Below are positions 1 to 10,990 of a stretch of 64,000 bases of DNA, piece by piece; the stretch's first letter is position 1; every line of letters begins with the position of its first letter. Origin of the DNA: Chrysopilus asiliformis. Taxonomy: Eukaryota; Arthropoda; Insecta; Diptera; Rhagionidae. The DNA is taken from NCBI GenBank assembly GCA_964034945.1, contig OZ035960.1, positions 69,212,994-69,276,993 on the forward strand. Reading direction: 5' to 3'. The notes beneath the pieces were generated by a model. That model made no database searches. It was not told where the DNA came from and saw only the letters and a list, made by a program, of their open reading frames with translations. The position numbers and the translations under genes were made by a program.

Positions 1-943
1 GTTAAGCCCCGCCCCTCTCAGAAATCGATTTCCCATCAAAATTGGAAAAAGGGGCGTGGCCGAGTTAAGCCCCGCCCCTCTCAGAAATTAATTTCCCATC
101 AAAATTGGAAAAAGGGGCGTGGCCGAGTTAAGCCCCGCCCCTCTCAGAAATCGATTTCCCATCAAAATTGGAAAAAGGGGCGTGGCCGAGTTAAGTCCCG
201 CCCCCTCTCAGAAATCGATTTCCCATCAAAATTGGAAAAAGGGGCGTGGCCGAGTTAAGCCCCGCCCCCTCTCAGAAATCGATTTCCCATCGAAATTGGA
301 AAAAGGGGCGTGGCCGAGTTAAGCCCCGCCCCTCTCAGAAATCGATTTCCCATCAAAATTGGAAAAAGGGGCGTGGCCGAGTTAAGCCCCGCCCCCTCTC
401 AGAAATCGATTTCCCATCAAAATTGGAAAAAGGGGCGTGGCCGAGTTAAGCCCCGCCCCCTCTCAGAAATCGATTTCCCATCAAAATTGGAAAAGGGGGC
501 GTGGCCGAGTTAAGCCCCGCCCCCTCTCAGAAATCGATTTCCCATCAAAATTGGAAAAAGGGGCGTGGCAGAGTTAAGCCCCGCCCCCTCTCAGAAATCG
601 ATATCCCATCAAAATTGGAAAAGGGGGCGTGGCCGAGTTAAGCCCCGCCCCCTCTCAGAAATCGATTTCCCATCAAAATTGGAAAAAGGGGCGTGGCCGA
701 GTTAAGCCCCGCCCCCTCTCAGAAATCGATTTCCCATCAAAATTGGAAAAAGGGGCGTGGCCGAGTTAAGCCCCGCCCCCTCTCAGAAATCGATTACCCA
801 TCAAAATCGGAAAAAGGGGCGTGGCCGAGTTAAGCCCCGCCCCCTCTCAGAAATCGATTTCCCATCAAAATTGGAAAAAGGGGCGTGGCCGAGTTAAGCC
901 CCGCCTCCTCTCAGAAATCGATTTCCCATCAAAATTGGAAAAA

Positions 944-971
944 GGGGCGGGGCCGAGTTAAGCCCCGCCCC
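944..971. promoter_or_regulatory. Variant junction with perfect 10-bp GC-box inverted repeat
   Basis: Here GCGTGG is changed to GCGGGG, so the left arm GGGGCGGGGC is the exact reverse complement of the right arm GCCCCGCCCC, separated by CGAGTTAA. The same T-to-G variant recurs near 1263, 5914, 5978, 13931, 13995, 20314, 20378, 23061, 24015 and 27204, mostly within duplicated blocks. It turns the mismatched dyad into a perfect one and gives two consensus GC boxes facing each other. Confidence 0.75.
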
Positions 972-1850
972 CTCTCAGAAATAGATTTCCCATCAAAATT
1001 GGAAAAGGGGCGTGGCCGAGTTAAGCCCCGCCCCCTCTCAGAAATCGATTTCCCATCAAAATTGGAAAAAGGGGCGTGGCCGAGTTAAGCCCCGCCCCCT
1101 CTCAGAAATAGATTTCCCATCAAAATTGGAAAAAGGGGCGTGGCCGAGTTAATCCCCGCCCCCTCTCAGAAATCGATTTCCCATCAAAATTGGAAAAAGG
1201 GGCGTGGCCGAGTTAAGCCCCGCCCCCTCTCAGAAATCGATTTCCCATCAAAATTGGAAAAAGGGGCGGGGCCGAGTTAAGCCCCGCCCCCTCTCAGAAA
1301 TCGATTTCCCATCAAAATTGGAAAAAGGGGCGTGGCCGAGTTAAGCCCCGCCCCCTCTCAGAAATCGATTTCCCATCAAAATCGGAAAAAGGGCCGTGGC
1401 CGAGTTAAGCCCCGCCCCCTCTCAGAAATCGATTTCCCATCAAAATTGGAAAAAGGGGCGTGGCCGAGTTAAGCCCCGCCCCTCCCAGAAATCGATTTCC
1501 CATCAAAATTGGAAAAAGGGGCGTGGCCGAGTTAAGCCCCGCCCCCTCTCAGAAATCGATTTCCCATCAAAATTGAAAAAAGGGGCGTGGCCGAGTTAAG
1601 TCCCGCCCCCTCTCAGAAATCGATTTCCCATCAAAATTGGAAAAAGGGGCGTGGCCGAGTTAAGCCCCGCCCCCTCTCAGAAATCGATTTCCCATCAAAA
1701 TTGGAAAAAGGGGCGTGGCCGAGTTAAGCCCCGCCCCCTCTCAGAAATCGATTTCCCATCAAAATTGGAAAAAGGGGCGTGGCCGAGTTAAGCCCCGCCC
1801 CCTCTCAGAAATCGATTTCCCATCAAAATTGGAAAAAGGGGCGTGGCCGA

Positions 1851-1914
1851 GTTAAGCCCCGCCCCCTCTCAGAAATCGATTTCCCATCAAAATTGGAAAA
1901 AGGGGCGTGGCCGA
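1851..1914. repeat. Representative consensus monomer (64 bp)
   Basis: This copy matches the majority base at every position as far as I can judge by eye. Within the unit, GTTAAG is at 1-6, CCCCGCCCCC at 7-16, CTCTCA near 16-21, the palindrome GAAATCGATTTC at 22-33, CCATC at 34-38, AAAATTGG at 39-46, A5 at 47-51, GGGGCGTGGCC at 52-62 and GA at 63-64. The choice of GTTAAG as the start is arbitrary. The commonest variant lacks one C of the run at 12-16 (63 bp). Common substitutions are ATCGAT to ATTGAT, ATAGAT or ATTAAT; GGCGTGG to GGTGTGG, GGCGGGG or GGCCGTGG; GGCCGAG to GGTCGAG; AGCCCCG to AGTCCCG or AGCTCCG. Confidence 0.95.
1872..1883. promoter_or_regulatory. Perfect 12-bp palindrome with ClaI core, present in most monomers
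   Basis: GAAATCGATTTC is identical to its own reverse complement and recurs every 64 bp through most of the window; this copy is the one in the representative monomer. The ATCGAT core is a ClaI site, so ClaI digestion should give a 64-bp ladder if the CpG is unmethylated. ATCGAT flanked by A/T is also the kind of core bound by CUT-homeodomain proteins (CUX/ONECUT families), which is family knowledge and not evidence of binding here. Variants that break the dyad (ATTGAT, ATAGAT, GATATCCC, GATTACCC, ATCGGT) are minorities; ATTAAT restores a perfect palindrome. Confidence 0.85.
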
Positions 1915-1929
1915 GTTAAGCCCCGCCCC
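1902..1929. promoter_or_regulatory. GC-box inverted repeat spanning each monomer junction
   Basis: GGGGCGTGGC, an 8-nt spacer CGAGTTAA, and GCCCCGCCCC form a 10-bp inverted repeat with one mismatch (the T of GCGTGG). It recurs at every unit junction. The right arm read on the minus strand is a classic Sp1-type GC box, and the left arm fits the KLF-type pattern GGGYGTGGC. In 63-bp units the arms can extend to 11 bp because the C run is one shorter. The structure could form a cruciform or an RNA hairpin if transcribed. Binding or transcription cannot be shown from sequence. Confidence 0.75.
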
Positions 1930-4262
1930 CTCTCAGAAATCGATTTCCCATCAAAATTGGAAAAAGGGGCGTGGCCGAGTTAAGCCCCGCCCCCTCTCAG
2001 AAATCGATTTCCCATCAAAATTGGAAAAGGGGGCGTGGCCGAGTTAAGCCCCGCCCCCTCTCAGAAATCGATTTCCCATCAAAATTGGAAAAAGGGGCGT
2101 GGCCGAGTTAAGCCCCGCCCCCTCTCAGAAATCGATTTCCCATCAAAATTGGAAAAAGGGGCGTTGCCGAGTTAAGCCCCGCCCCCTCTCAGAAATCGAT
2201 TTCCCATCAAAATTGGAAAAAGGGGCATGGCCGAGTTAAGCCCCGCCCCCTCTCAGAAATCGATTTCCCATCAAAATTGGAAAAAGGGGCGTGGCCGAGT
2301 TAAGCCCCGCCCCCTCTCAGAAATCGATTTCCCATCAAAATTGGAAAAAGGGGCGTGGCCGAGTTAAGCCCCGCCCCCTCTCAGAAATAGATTTCCCATC
2401 AAAATTGGAAAAGGGGCGTGATCGAGTTAAGCCCCGCCCCCTCTCAGAAATCGATTTCCCATCAAAATTGGAAAAAGAAGCGTGGCCGAGTTAAGCCCCG
2501 CCCCCTCTCAGAAATCGATTTCCCATCAAAATTGGAAAAAGGGGCGTGGCCGAGTTAAGCCCTGCCCCTTCTCAGAAATCGATTTCCCATCAAAATTGGA
2601 AAAAGGGGCGTGGCCGAGTTAAGCCCCGCCCCCTCTCAGAAATCGATTTCCCATCAAAATTGGAAAAGGGGGCGTGGCCGAGTTAAGCCCCGCCCCCTCT
2701 CAGAAATCGATTTCCCATCAAAATTGGAAAAAGGGGCGTGGCCGAGTTAAGCCCCACCCCCTCTCAGAAATCGATTTCCCATCAAAATTGGAAAAAGGGG
2801 CGTGGCCGAGTTAAGCCCCGCCCCCTCTCAGAAATCGATTTCCCATCAAAATTGGAAAAAGAAGCGTGGCCGAGTTAAGCCCCGCCCCCTCTCAGAAATT
2901 GATTTCCCATCAAAATTGGAAAAGGGGGCGTGGCCGAGTTAAGCCCCGCCCCCTCTCAGAAATCGATTTCCCATCAAAATGGGAAAAAGGGGCGTGGCCG
3001 AGTTAAGCCCCGCCCCCTCCCAGAAATCGATTTCCCATCAAAATTGGAAAAAGGGGCGTGGCCGAGTTAAGCCCCGCCCCCTCTCAGAAATCGATTTCTT
3101 ATCAAAATTGGAAAAAGAAGCGTGGCCGAGTTAAGCCCCGCCCCTCTCAGAAATCGATTTCCCATCAAAATTGGAAAAAGGGGCGTGGCCGAGTTAAGCC
3201 CCGCCCCCTCTCAGAAATCGATTTCCCATCAAAATTGGAAAAAGGGGCGTGGCCGAGTTAAGCCCCGCCCCTCAGAAATCGATTTCCCATCAAAATTGGA
3301 AAAAGGGGCGTGGCCGAGTTAAGCCCCGCCCCCTCTCAGAAATCGATTACCCATCAAAATCGGAAAAAGGGGCGTGGCCGAGTTAAGCCCCGCCCCCTCT
3401 CAGAAATCGATTTCCCATCAAAATTGGAAAAAGGGGCGTGGCCGAGTTAAGCCCCGCCCCCTCTCAGAAATCGATTTCCCATCGAAATTGGAAAAAGGGG
3501 CGTTGCCGAGTTAAGCCCCGCCCCCTCTCAGAAATCGATTTCCCATCAAAATTGGAAAAAGGGGCGTGGCCGAGTTAAGCCCCGCCCCCTCTCAGAAATC
3601 GATTTCCCATCAAAATTGGAAAAAGGGGCGTGGCCGAGTTAAGCCCCGCCCCCTCTCAGAAATCGATTTCCCATCAAAATTGGAAAAAGGGGCGTGGCCG
3701 AGTTAAGCCCCGCCCCCTCTCAGAAATAGATTTCCCATCAAAATTGGAAAAGGGGCGTGATCGAGTTAAGCCCCGCCCCCTCTCAGAAATCGATTTCCCA
3801 TCAAAATTGGAAAAAGAAGCGTGGCCGAGTTAAGTCCCGCCCCCTCTCAGAAATCGATTTCCCATCAAAATTGGAAAAAGGGGCGTGGCCGAGTTAAGCC
3901 CCGCCCCTCTCAGAAATCGATTTCCCATCAAAATTGGAAAAAGGGGCGTGGTCGAGTTAAGCCCCGCCCCCTCTCAGAAATCGATTTCCCATCAAAATTG
4001 GAAAAAGGGGCGTGGCCGAGTTAAGCCCCGCCCCCTCTCAGAAATCGATTTCCCATCAAAATTGGAATAAGGGGCGTGGCCGAGTTAAGCCCCGCCCCCT
4101 CCCAGAAATCGATTTCCCATCAAAATTGGAAAAAGGGGCGTGGCCGAGTTAAGCTCCGCCCCCTCTCAGAAATCGATTTCCCAACAAAATTGGAAAAAGG
4201 GGCGTGGCCGAGTTAAGCCCCGCCCCCTCTCAGAAATTAATTTCCCATCAAAATTGAAAAAA

Positions 4263-4316
4263 GGGGCGTGGCCCCGCCCCCTCTCAGAAATCGATTTCTC
4301 ATCAAAATTGGAAAAA
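4263..4316. repeat. 54-bp monomer, first of 12 copies
   Basis: GGCGTGGCCCCGCC joins the two GC boxes after loss of 10 bp (the GAGTTAAGCC portion), removing the loop and the GTTAAG element. Other copies start at 9615, 12284, 27778, 29553, 32415, 33556, 40522, 45710, 52851, 57819 and 62946. All but 57819 directly follow a unit with ATTAAT and TTGAAAAAA, and most precede TTTCTCATC or TTTCCCATC, so a single founding deletion was spread by block duplication. Confidence 0.92.
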
Positions 4317-4702
4317 GGGGCGTGGCCGAGTTAAGCCCCGCCCCCTCTCAGAAATCGATTTCCCATAAAAATTGGAAAAAGGGGCGTGGCCAAGTTAAGC
4401 CCCGCCCCCTCTCAGAAATCGATTTCCCATAAAAATTGGAAAAAGGGGCGTGGCCGAGTTAAGCCCCGCCCCTCTCAGAAATCGATTTCCCATCAAAATT
4501 GGAAAAAGGGGCGTGGCCGAGTTAAGCCCCGCCCCTCTCAGAAATCGATTTCCCATCAAAATTGGAAAAAGGGGCGTGGCCGAGTTAAGCCCCGCCCCTC
4601 TCAGAAATCGATTTCCCATCAAAATTGGAAAAAGGGGCGTGGCCGAGTTAAGTCCCGCCCCCTCTCAGAAATCGATTTCCCATCAAAATTGGAAAAAGGG
4701 GC

Positions 4703-7700
4703 GTGGCCGAGTTAAGCCCCGCCCCCTCTCAGAAATCGATTTCCCATCGAAATTGGAAAAAGGGGCGTGGCCGAGTTAAGCCCCGCCCCTCTCAGAAATC
4801 GATTTCCCATCAAAATTGGAAAAAGGGGCGTGGCCGAGTTAAGCCCCGCCCCCTCTCAGAAATCGATTTCCCATCAAAATTGGAAAAAGGGGCGTGGCCG
4901 AGTTAAGCCCCGCCCCCTCTCAGAAATCGATTTCCCATCAAAATTGGAAAAGGGGCGTGGCCGAGTTAAGCCCCGCCCCCTCTCAGAAATCGATTTCCCA
5001 TCAAAATTGGAAAAAGAGGCGTGGCAGAGTTAAGCCCCGCCCCCTCTCAGAAATCGATATCCCATCAAAATTGGAAAAGGGGGCGTGGCCGAGTTAAGCC
5101 CCGCCCCCTCTCAGAAATCGATTTCCCATCAAAATTGGAAAAAGGGGCGTGGCCGAGTTAAGCCCCGCCCCCTCTCAGAAATCGATTTCCCATCAAAATT
5201 GGAAAAAGGGGCGTGGCCGAGTTAAGCCCCGCCCCCTCTCAGAAATCGATTACCCATCAAAATCGGAAAAAGGGGCGTGGCCGAGTTAAGCCCCGCCCCC
5301 TCTCAGAAATCGATTTCCCATCAAAATTGGAAAAAGGGGCGTGGCCGAGTTAAGCCCCGCCCCCTCTCAGAAATCGATTTCCCATCAATATTGAAAAAAG
5401 GGGCGTGGCCGAGTTAAGTCCCGCCCCCTCTCATAAATCGATTTCCCATCAAAATTGGAAAAAGGGGCGTGGCCGAGTTAAGCCCCGCCCCCTCTCAGAA
5501 ATCGATTTCCCATCAAAATTGGAAAAAGGGGCGTGGCCGAGTTAAGCCCCGCCTCCTCTCAGAAATCGATTTCCCATCAAAATTGGAAAAAGGGCGGGGC
5601 CGAGTTAAGCCCCGCCCCCTCTCAGAAATCGATTTCCCATCAAAATTGGAAAAGGGGCGTGGCCGAGTTAAGCCCCGCCCCCTCTCAGAAATCGATTTCC
5701 CATCAAAATTGGAAAAAGGGGCGTGGCCGAGTTAAGCCCCGCCCCCTCTCAGAAATAGATTTCCCATCAAAATTGGAAAAAGGGGCGTGGCCGAGTTAAT
5801 CCCCGCCCCCTCTCAGAAATCGATTTCCCATCAAAATTGGAAAAAGGGGCGTGGCCGAGTTAAGCCCCGCCCCCTCTCAGAAATCGATTTCCCATCAAAA
5901 TTGGAAAAAGGGGCGGGGCCGAGTTAAGCCCCGCCCCCTCTCAGAAATCGATTTCCCATCAAAATTGGAAAAAGGGGCGGGGCCGAGTTAAGCCCCGCCC
6001 CCTCTCAGAAATCGATTTCCCATCAAAATTGGAAAAAGGGGCGTGGCCGAGTTAAGCCCCGCCCCCTCTCAGAAATCGATTTCCCATCAAAATTGGAAAA
6101 AGGGGCGTGGCCGAGTTAAGCCCCGCCCCCTCTCAGAAATCGATTTCCCATCAAAATCGGAAAAAGGGCCGTGGCCGAGTTAAGCCCCGCCCCCTCTCAG
6201 AAATCGATTTCCCATCAAAATTGGAAAAAGGGGCGTGGTCGAGTTAAGCCCCGCCCCCTCTCAGAAATCGATTTCCCATCAAAATTGGAAAAAGGGGCGT
6301 GGCCGAGTTAAGCCCCGCCCCCTCTCAGAAATCGATTTCCCATCAAAATTGGAAAAAGAGGCGTGGCAGAGTTAAGCCCCGCCCCCTCTCAGAAATCGAT
6401 ATCCCATCAAAATTGGAAAAAGGGGCGTGGTCGAGTTAAGCCCCGCCCCCTCTCAGAAATCGATTTCCCATCAAAATTGGAAAAGGGGGCGTGGCCGAGT
6501 TAAGCCCCGCCCCCTCTCAGAAATCGATTTCCCATCAAAATTGGAAAAAGGGGCGTGGTCGAGTTAAGCCCCGCCCCCTCTCAGAAATCGATTTCCCATC
6601 AAAATTGGAAAAAGGGGCGTGGCCGAGTTAAGCCCCGCCCCCTCTCAGAAATCGATTTCCCATCAAAATTGGAAAAAGGGGCGTGGCCGAGTTAAGCCCC
6701 GCCCCCTCTCAGAAATCGATTTCCCATCAAAATTGGAAAAAGGGGCGTGGCCGAGTTAAGCCCCGCCCCCTCTCAGAAATCGATTTCCCATCAAAATTGG
6801 AAAAAGGGGCGTGGCCGAGTTAAGCCCCGCCCCCTCTCAGAAATCGATTTCCCATCAAAATTGGAAAAGGGGGCGTGGCCGAGTTAAGCCCCGCCCCCTC
6901 TCAGAAATCCATTTCCCATCAAAATTGGAAAAAGGGGCGTGGCCGAGTTAAGCCCCGCCCCCTCTCAGAAATCGATTTCCCATCAAAATTGGAAAAAGGG
7001 GCGTTGCCGAGTTAAGCCCCGCCCCCTCTCAGAAATCGATTTCCCATCAAAATTGGAAAAAGGGGCATGGCCGAGTTAAGCCCCGCCCCCTCTCAGAAAT
7101 CGATTTCCCATCAAAATTGGAAAAAGGGGCGTGGCCGAGTTAAGCCCCGCCCCCTCTCAGAAATCGATTTCCCATCAAAATTGGAAAAAGGGGCGTGGCC
7201 GAGTTAAGCCCCGCCCCCTCTCAGAAATAGATTTCCCATCAAAATTGGAAAAGGGGCGTGATCGAGTTAAGCCCCGCCCCCTCTCAGAAATCGATTTCCC
7301 ATCAAAATTGGAAAAAGAAGCGTGGCCGAGTTAAGCCCCGCCCCCTCTCAGAAATCGATTTCCCATCAAAATTGGAAAAAGGGGCGTGGCCGAGTTAAGC
7401 CCTGCCCCTTCTCAGAAATCGATTTCCCATCAAAATTGGAAAAAGGGGCGTGGCCGAGTTAAGCCCCGCCCCCTCTCAGAAATCGATTTCCCATCAAAAT
7501 TGGAAAAGGGGGCGTGGCCGAGTTAAGCCCCGCCCCCTCTCAGAAATCGATTTCCCATCAAAATTGGAAAAAGGGGCGTGGCCGAGTTAAGCCCCACCCC
7601 CTCTCAGAAATCGATTTCCCATCAAAATTGGAAAAAGGGGCGTGGCCGAGTTAAGCCCCGCCCCCTCTCAGAAATCGATTTCCCATCAAAATTGGAAAAA

Positions 7701-10054
7701 GAAGCGTGGCCGAGTTAAGCCCCGCCCCCTCTCAGAAATTGATTTCCCATCAAAATTGGAAAAGGGGGCGTGGCCGAGTTAAGCCCCGCCCCCTCTCAGA
7801 AATCGATTTCCCATCAAAATGGGAAAAAGGGGCGTGGCCGAGTTAAGCCCCGCCCCCTCCCAGAAATCGATTTCCCATCAAAATTGGAAAAAGGGGCGTG
7901 GCCGAGTTAAGCCCCGCCCCCTCTCAGAAATCGATTTCTTATCAAAATTGGAAAAAGAAGCGTGGCCGAGTTAAGCCCCGCCCCTCTCAGAAATCGATTT
8001 CCCATCAAAATTGGAAAAAGGGGCGTGGCCGAGTTAAGCCCCGCCCCCTCTCAGAAATCGATTTCCCATCAAAATTGGAAAAAGGGGCGTGGCCGAGTTA
8101 AGCCCCGCCCCTCTCAGAAATCGATATCCCATCAAAATTGGAAAAAGGGGCGTGGCCGAGTTAAGCCCCGCCCCCTCTCAGAAATCGATTACCCATCAAA
8201 ATCGGAAAAAGGGGCGTGGCCGAGTTAAGCCCCGCCCCCTCTCAGAAATCGATTTCCCATCAAAATTGGAAAAAGGGGCGTGGCCGAGTTAAGCCCCGCC
8301 CCCTCTCAGAAATCGATTTCCCATCGAAATTGGAAAAAGGGGCGTTGCCGAGTTAAGCCCCGCCCCCTCTCAGAAATCGATTTCCCATCAAAATTGGAAA
8401 AAGGGGCGTGGCCGAGTTAAGCCCCGCCCCCTCTCAGAAATCGATTTCCCATCAAAATTGGAAAAAGGGGCGTGGCCGAGTTAAGCCCCGCCCCCTCTCA
8501 GAAATCGATTTCCCATCAAAATTGGAAAAAGGGGCGTGGCCGAGTTAAGCCCCGCCCCCTCTCAGAAATAGATTTCCCATCAAAATTGGAAAAGGGGCGT
8601 GATCGAGTTAAGCCCCGCCCCCTCTCAGAAATCGATTTCCCATCAAAATTGGAAAAAGGGGCGTTGCCGAGTTAAGCCCCGCCCCCTCTCAGAAATCGAT
8701 TTCCCATCAAAATTGGAAAAAGGGGCGTGGCCGAGTTAAGCCCCGCCCCCTCTCAGAAATCGATTTCCCATCAAAATTGGAAAAAGGGGCGTGGCCGAGT
8801 TAAGCCCCGCCCCCTCTCAGAAATCGATTTCCCATCAAAATTGGAAAAAGGGGCGTGGCCGAGTTAAGCCCCGCCCCTCTCAGAAATCGATTTCCCATCA
8901 AAATTGGAAAAAGGGGCGTGGTCGAGTTAAGCCCCGCCCCCTCTCAGAAATCGATTTCCCATCAAAATTGGAAAAAGGGGCGTGGCCGAGTTAAGCCCCG
9001 CCCCCTCTCAGAAATCGATTTCCCATCAAAATTGGAATAAGGGGCGTGGCCGAGTTAAGCCCCGCCCCCTCCCAGAAATCGATTTCCCATCAAAATTGGA
9101 AAAAGGGGCGTGGCCGAGTTAAGCTCCGCCCCCTCTCAGAAATCGATTTCCCATCAAAATTGGAAAAAGGGGCGTGGCCGAGTTAAGCCCCGCCCCCTCT
9201 CAGAAATCGATTTCCCATCAAAATTGGAACAAGGGGCGAGGCCGAGTTGAGCCCCGCCCCCTCAGAAATCGATTTCCCATCAAAATTGGAAAAAAGGGCG
9301 TGGCCGAGTTAAGCCCCGCCCCCTCTCAGAAATCGATTTCCCATCAAAATTGGAAAAAGGGGTGTGGCCGAGTTAAGCCCCGCCCTCTCTCAGAAATCGA
9401 TTTCCCATCAAAATTGGAAAAAGGGCCGTGGCCGAGTTAAGCCCCGCCCCCTCTCATAAATCGATTTCCCATCAAAATTGGAAAAAGGGGCGTGGCCGAG
9501 TTAAGCCCCGCCCCCTCTCAGAAATCGATTTCCCATCAAAATTGGAAAAAGGGGCGTGGCCGAGTTAAGCCCCGCCCCCTCTCAGAAATTAATTTCCCAT
9601 CAAAATTGAAAAAAGGGGCGTGGCCCCGCCCCCTCTCAGAAATCGATTTCTCATCAAAATTGGAAAAAGGGGCGTGGCCGAGTTAAGCCCCGCCCCCTCT
9701 CAGAAATCGATTTCCCATAAAAATTGGAAAAAGGGGCGTGGCCGAGTTAAGCCCCGCCCCCTCTCAGAAATCGATTTCCCATAAAAATTGGAAAAAGGGG
9801 CGTGGCCGAGTTAAGCCCCGCCCCTCTCAGAAATCGATTTCCCATCAAAATTGGAAAAAGGGGCGTGGCCGAGTTAAGCCCCGCCCCTCTCAGAAATCGA
9901 TTTCCCATCAAAATTGGAAAAAGGGGCGTGGCCGAGTTAAGCCCCGCCCCTCTCAGAAATCGATTTCCCATCAAAATTGGAAAAAGGGGCGTGGCCGAGT
10001 TAAGTCCCGCCCCCTCTCAGAAATCGATTTCCCATCAAAATTGGAAAAAGGGGC
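4703..10054. repeat. Region 2: second copy of the ~5 kb super-repeat
   Basis: No gene. The marker order of region 1 repeats here. The section 7131-8675 matches 2291-3833 at +4,840 to +4,842, including the rare TTTCTTATC unit and CCTGCCCCTTCTC. The small 2-bp step comes from a 62-bp unit (CCCCTCAG) near 3270 that is 63 bp in this copy. Relative to region 1 this copy has about six extra monomers at about 9.17-9.49 kb, containing GGAACAAGG, GAGTTGAG, a CCCCTCAG unit, GGTGTGG and GGCCGTGG. The section 4386-6100 reappears at 12407-14100, register +8,021. Confidence 0.85.
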
Positions 10055-10650
10055 GTGGCCGAGTTAAGCCCCGCCCCCTCTCAGAAATCGATTTCCCATC
10101 GAAATTGGAAAAAGGGGCGTGGCCGAGTTAAGCCCCGCCTCTCTCAGAAATCGATTTCCCATCAAAATTGGAAAAAGGGGCGTGGCCGAGTTAAGCCCCG
10201 CCCCCTCTCAGAAATCGATTTCCCATCAAAATTGGAAAAAGGGGCGTGGCCGAGTTAAGCCCCGCCCCCTCTCAGAAATCGATTTCCCATCAAAATTGGA
10301 AAAGGGGAGTGGCCGAGTTAAGCCCCGCCCCCTCTCAGAAATCGATTTCCCATCAAAATTGGAAAAAGAGGCGTGGCAGAGTTAAGCCCCGCCCCCTCTC
10401 AGAAATCGATATCCCATCAAAATTGGAAAAGGGGGCGTGGCCGAGTTAAGCCCCGCCCCCTCTCAGAAATCGATTTCCCATCAAAATTGGAAAAAGGGGC
10501 GTGGCCGAGTTAAGCCCCGCCCCCTCTCAGAAATCGATTTCCCATCAAAATTGGAAAAAGGGGCGTGGCCGAGTTAAGCCCCGCCCCCTCTCAGAAATCG
10601 ATTACCCATCAAAATCGGAAAAAGGGGCGTGGCCGAGTTAAGCCCCGCCC
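8322..10650. repeat. Block duplicated at +2,669 bp, copy 1
   Basis: From the CATCGAAATT / GCGTTGCC unit at 8322 to just after the GATTACCC unit at 10601, every marker I checked reappears exactly 2,669 bp downstream. These include the 1,660-odd bases around the 54-bp unit, the two CATAAAAATT units, the run of three 63-bp units and the GGCAGAG/GATATCCC pair. The left limit lies between about 8210 and 8322 and the right limit between about 10630 and 10680, where the copies stop agreeing. One visible difference is GCCTCTCTC at 10138 here against GCCCCTCTC in copy 2. Confidence 0.9.
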
Positions 10651-10990
10651 CCTCTCAGAAATCGATTTCCCATCAAAATCGGAAAAAGGGCCGTGGCCGA
10701 GTTAAGCCCCGCCCCCTCTCAGAAATCGATTTCCCATCAAAATTGGAAAAAGGGGCGTGGCCGAGTTAAGCCCCGCCCCCTCTCAGAAATCGATTTCCCA
10801 TCAAAATTGGAAAAAGGGGCGTGGTCGAGTTAAGCCCCGCCCCCTCTCAGAAATCGATTTCCCATCAAAATTGGAAAAAGGGGCGTGGCCGAGTTAAGCC
10901 CCGCCCCCTCTCAGAAATCGATTTCCCATCAAAATTGGAAAAAGGGGCGTGGCCGAGTTAAGCCCCGCCCCCTCTCAGAAATCGATTTCC

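Larger units (their letters stand above)
1..4702. repeat. Region 1: first copy of a ~4.5-5.3 kb super-repeat
   Basis: No gene. This stretch holds about 73 monomers in the variant order that recurs from 4.7 to about 10 kb. Order of markers: CATCGAAATT with a 63-bp unit near 290-330, GGCAGAG with GATATCCC near 569-604, GATTACCC near 791, GCCTCC at 903, GGCGGGG, ATAGAT near 983 and 1106, AATCCCC near 1151, GGCCGTGG near 1395, GCGTGATCGAG near 2417 and 3757, CCTGCCCCTTCTC near 2562, a TTTCTTATC unit near 3095, GGAATAAGG near 4065, AGCTCCG near 4153, then a 54-bp unit and two CATAAAAATT units. Registers against the next copy are +4,456/4,457, then +4,648, +4,840/4,842, +4,970 and +5,352; the steps are gains of whole monomers. 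Confidence 0.85.

Noticed and set aside
1890..1910. CENP-B box in AAAATTGGAAAAAGGGG
   Set aside because: Only the TTGGAA middle matches. The required TTCG and CGGG elements of the canonical box are absent, so this is not a CENP-B site by the known definition.
4395..4622. Minus-strand 75-codon frames (also at 9747, 12416, 18799, 29122, 31984)
   Set aside because: They arise only where three 63-bp units (a multiple of three) lie in series, which leaves one frame open on the minus strand. All are copies of one duplicated segment.
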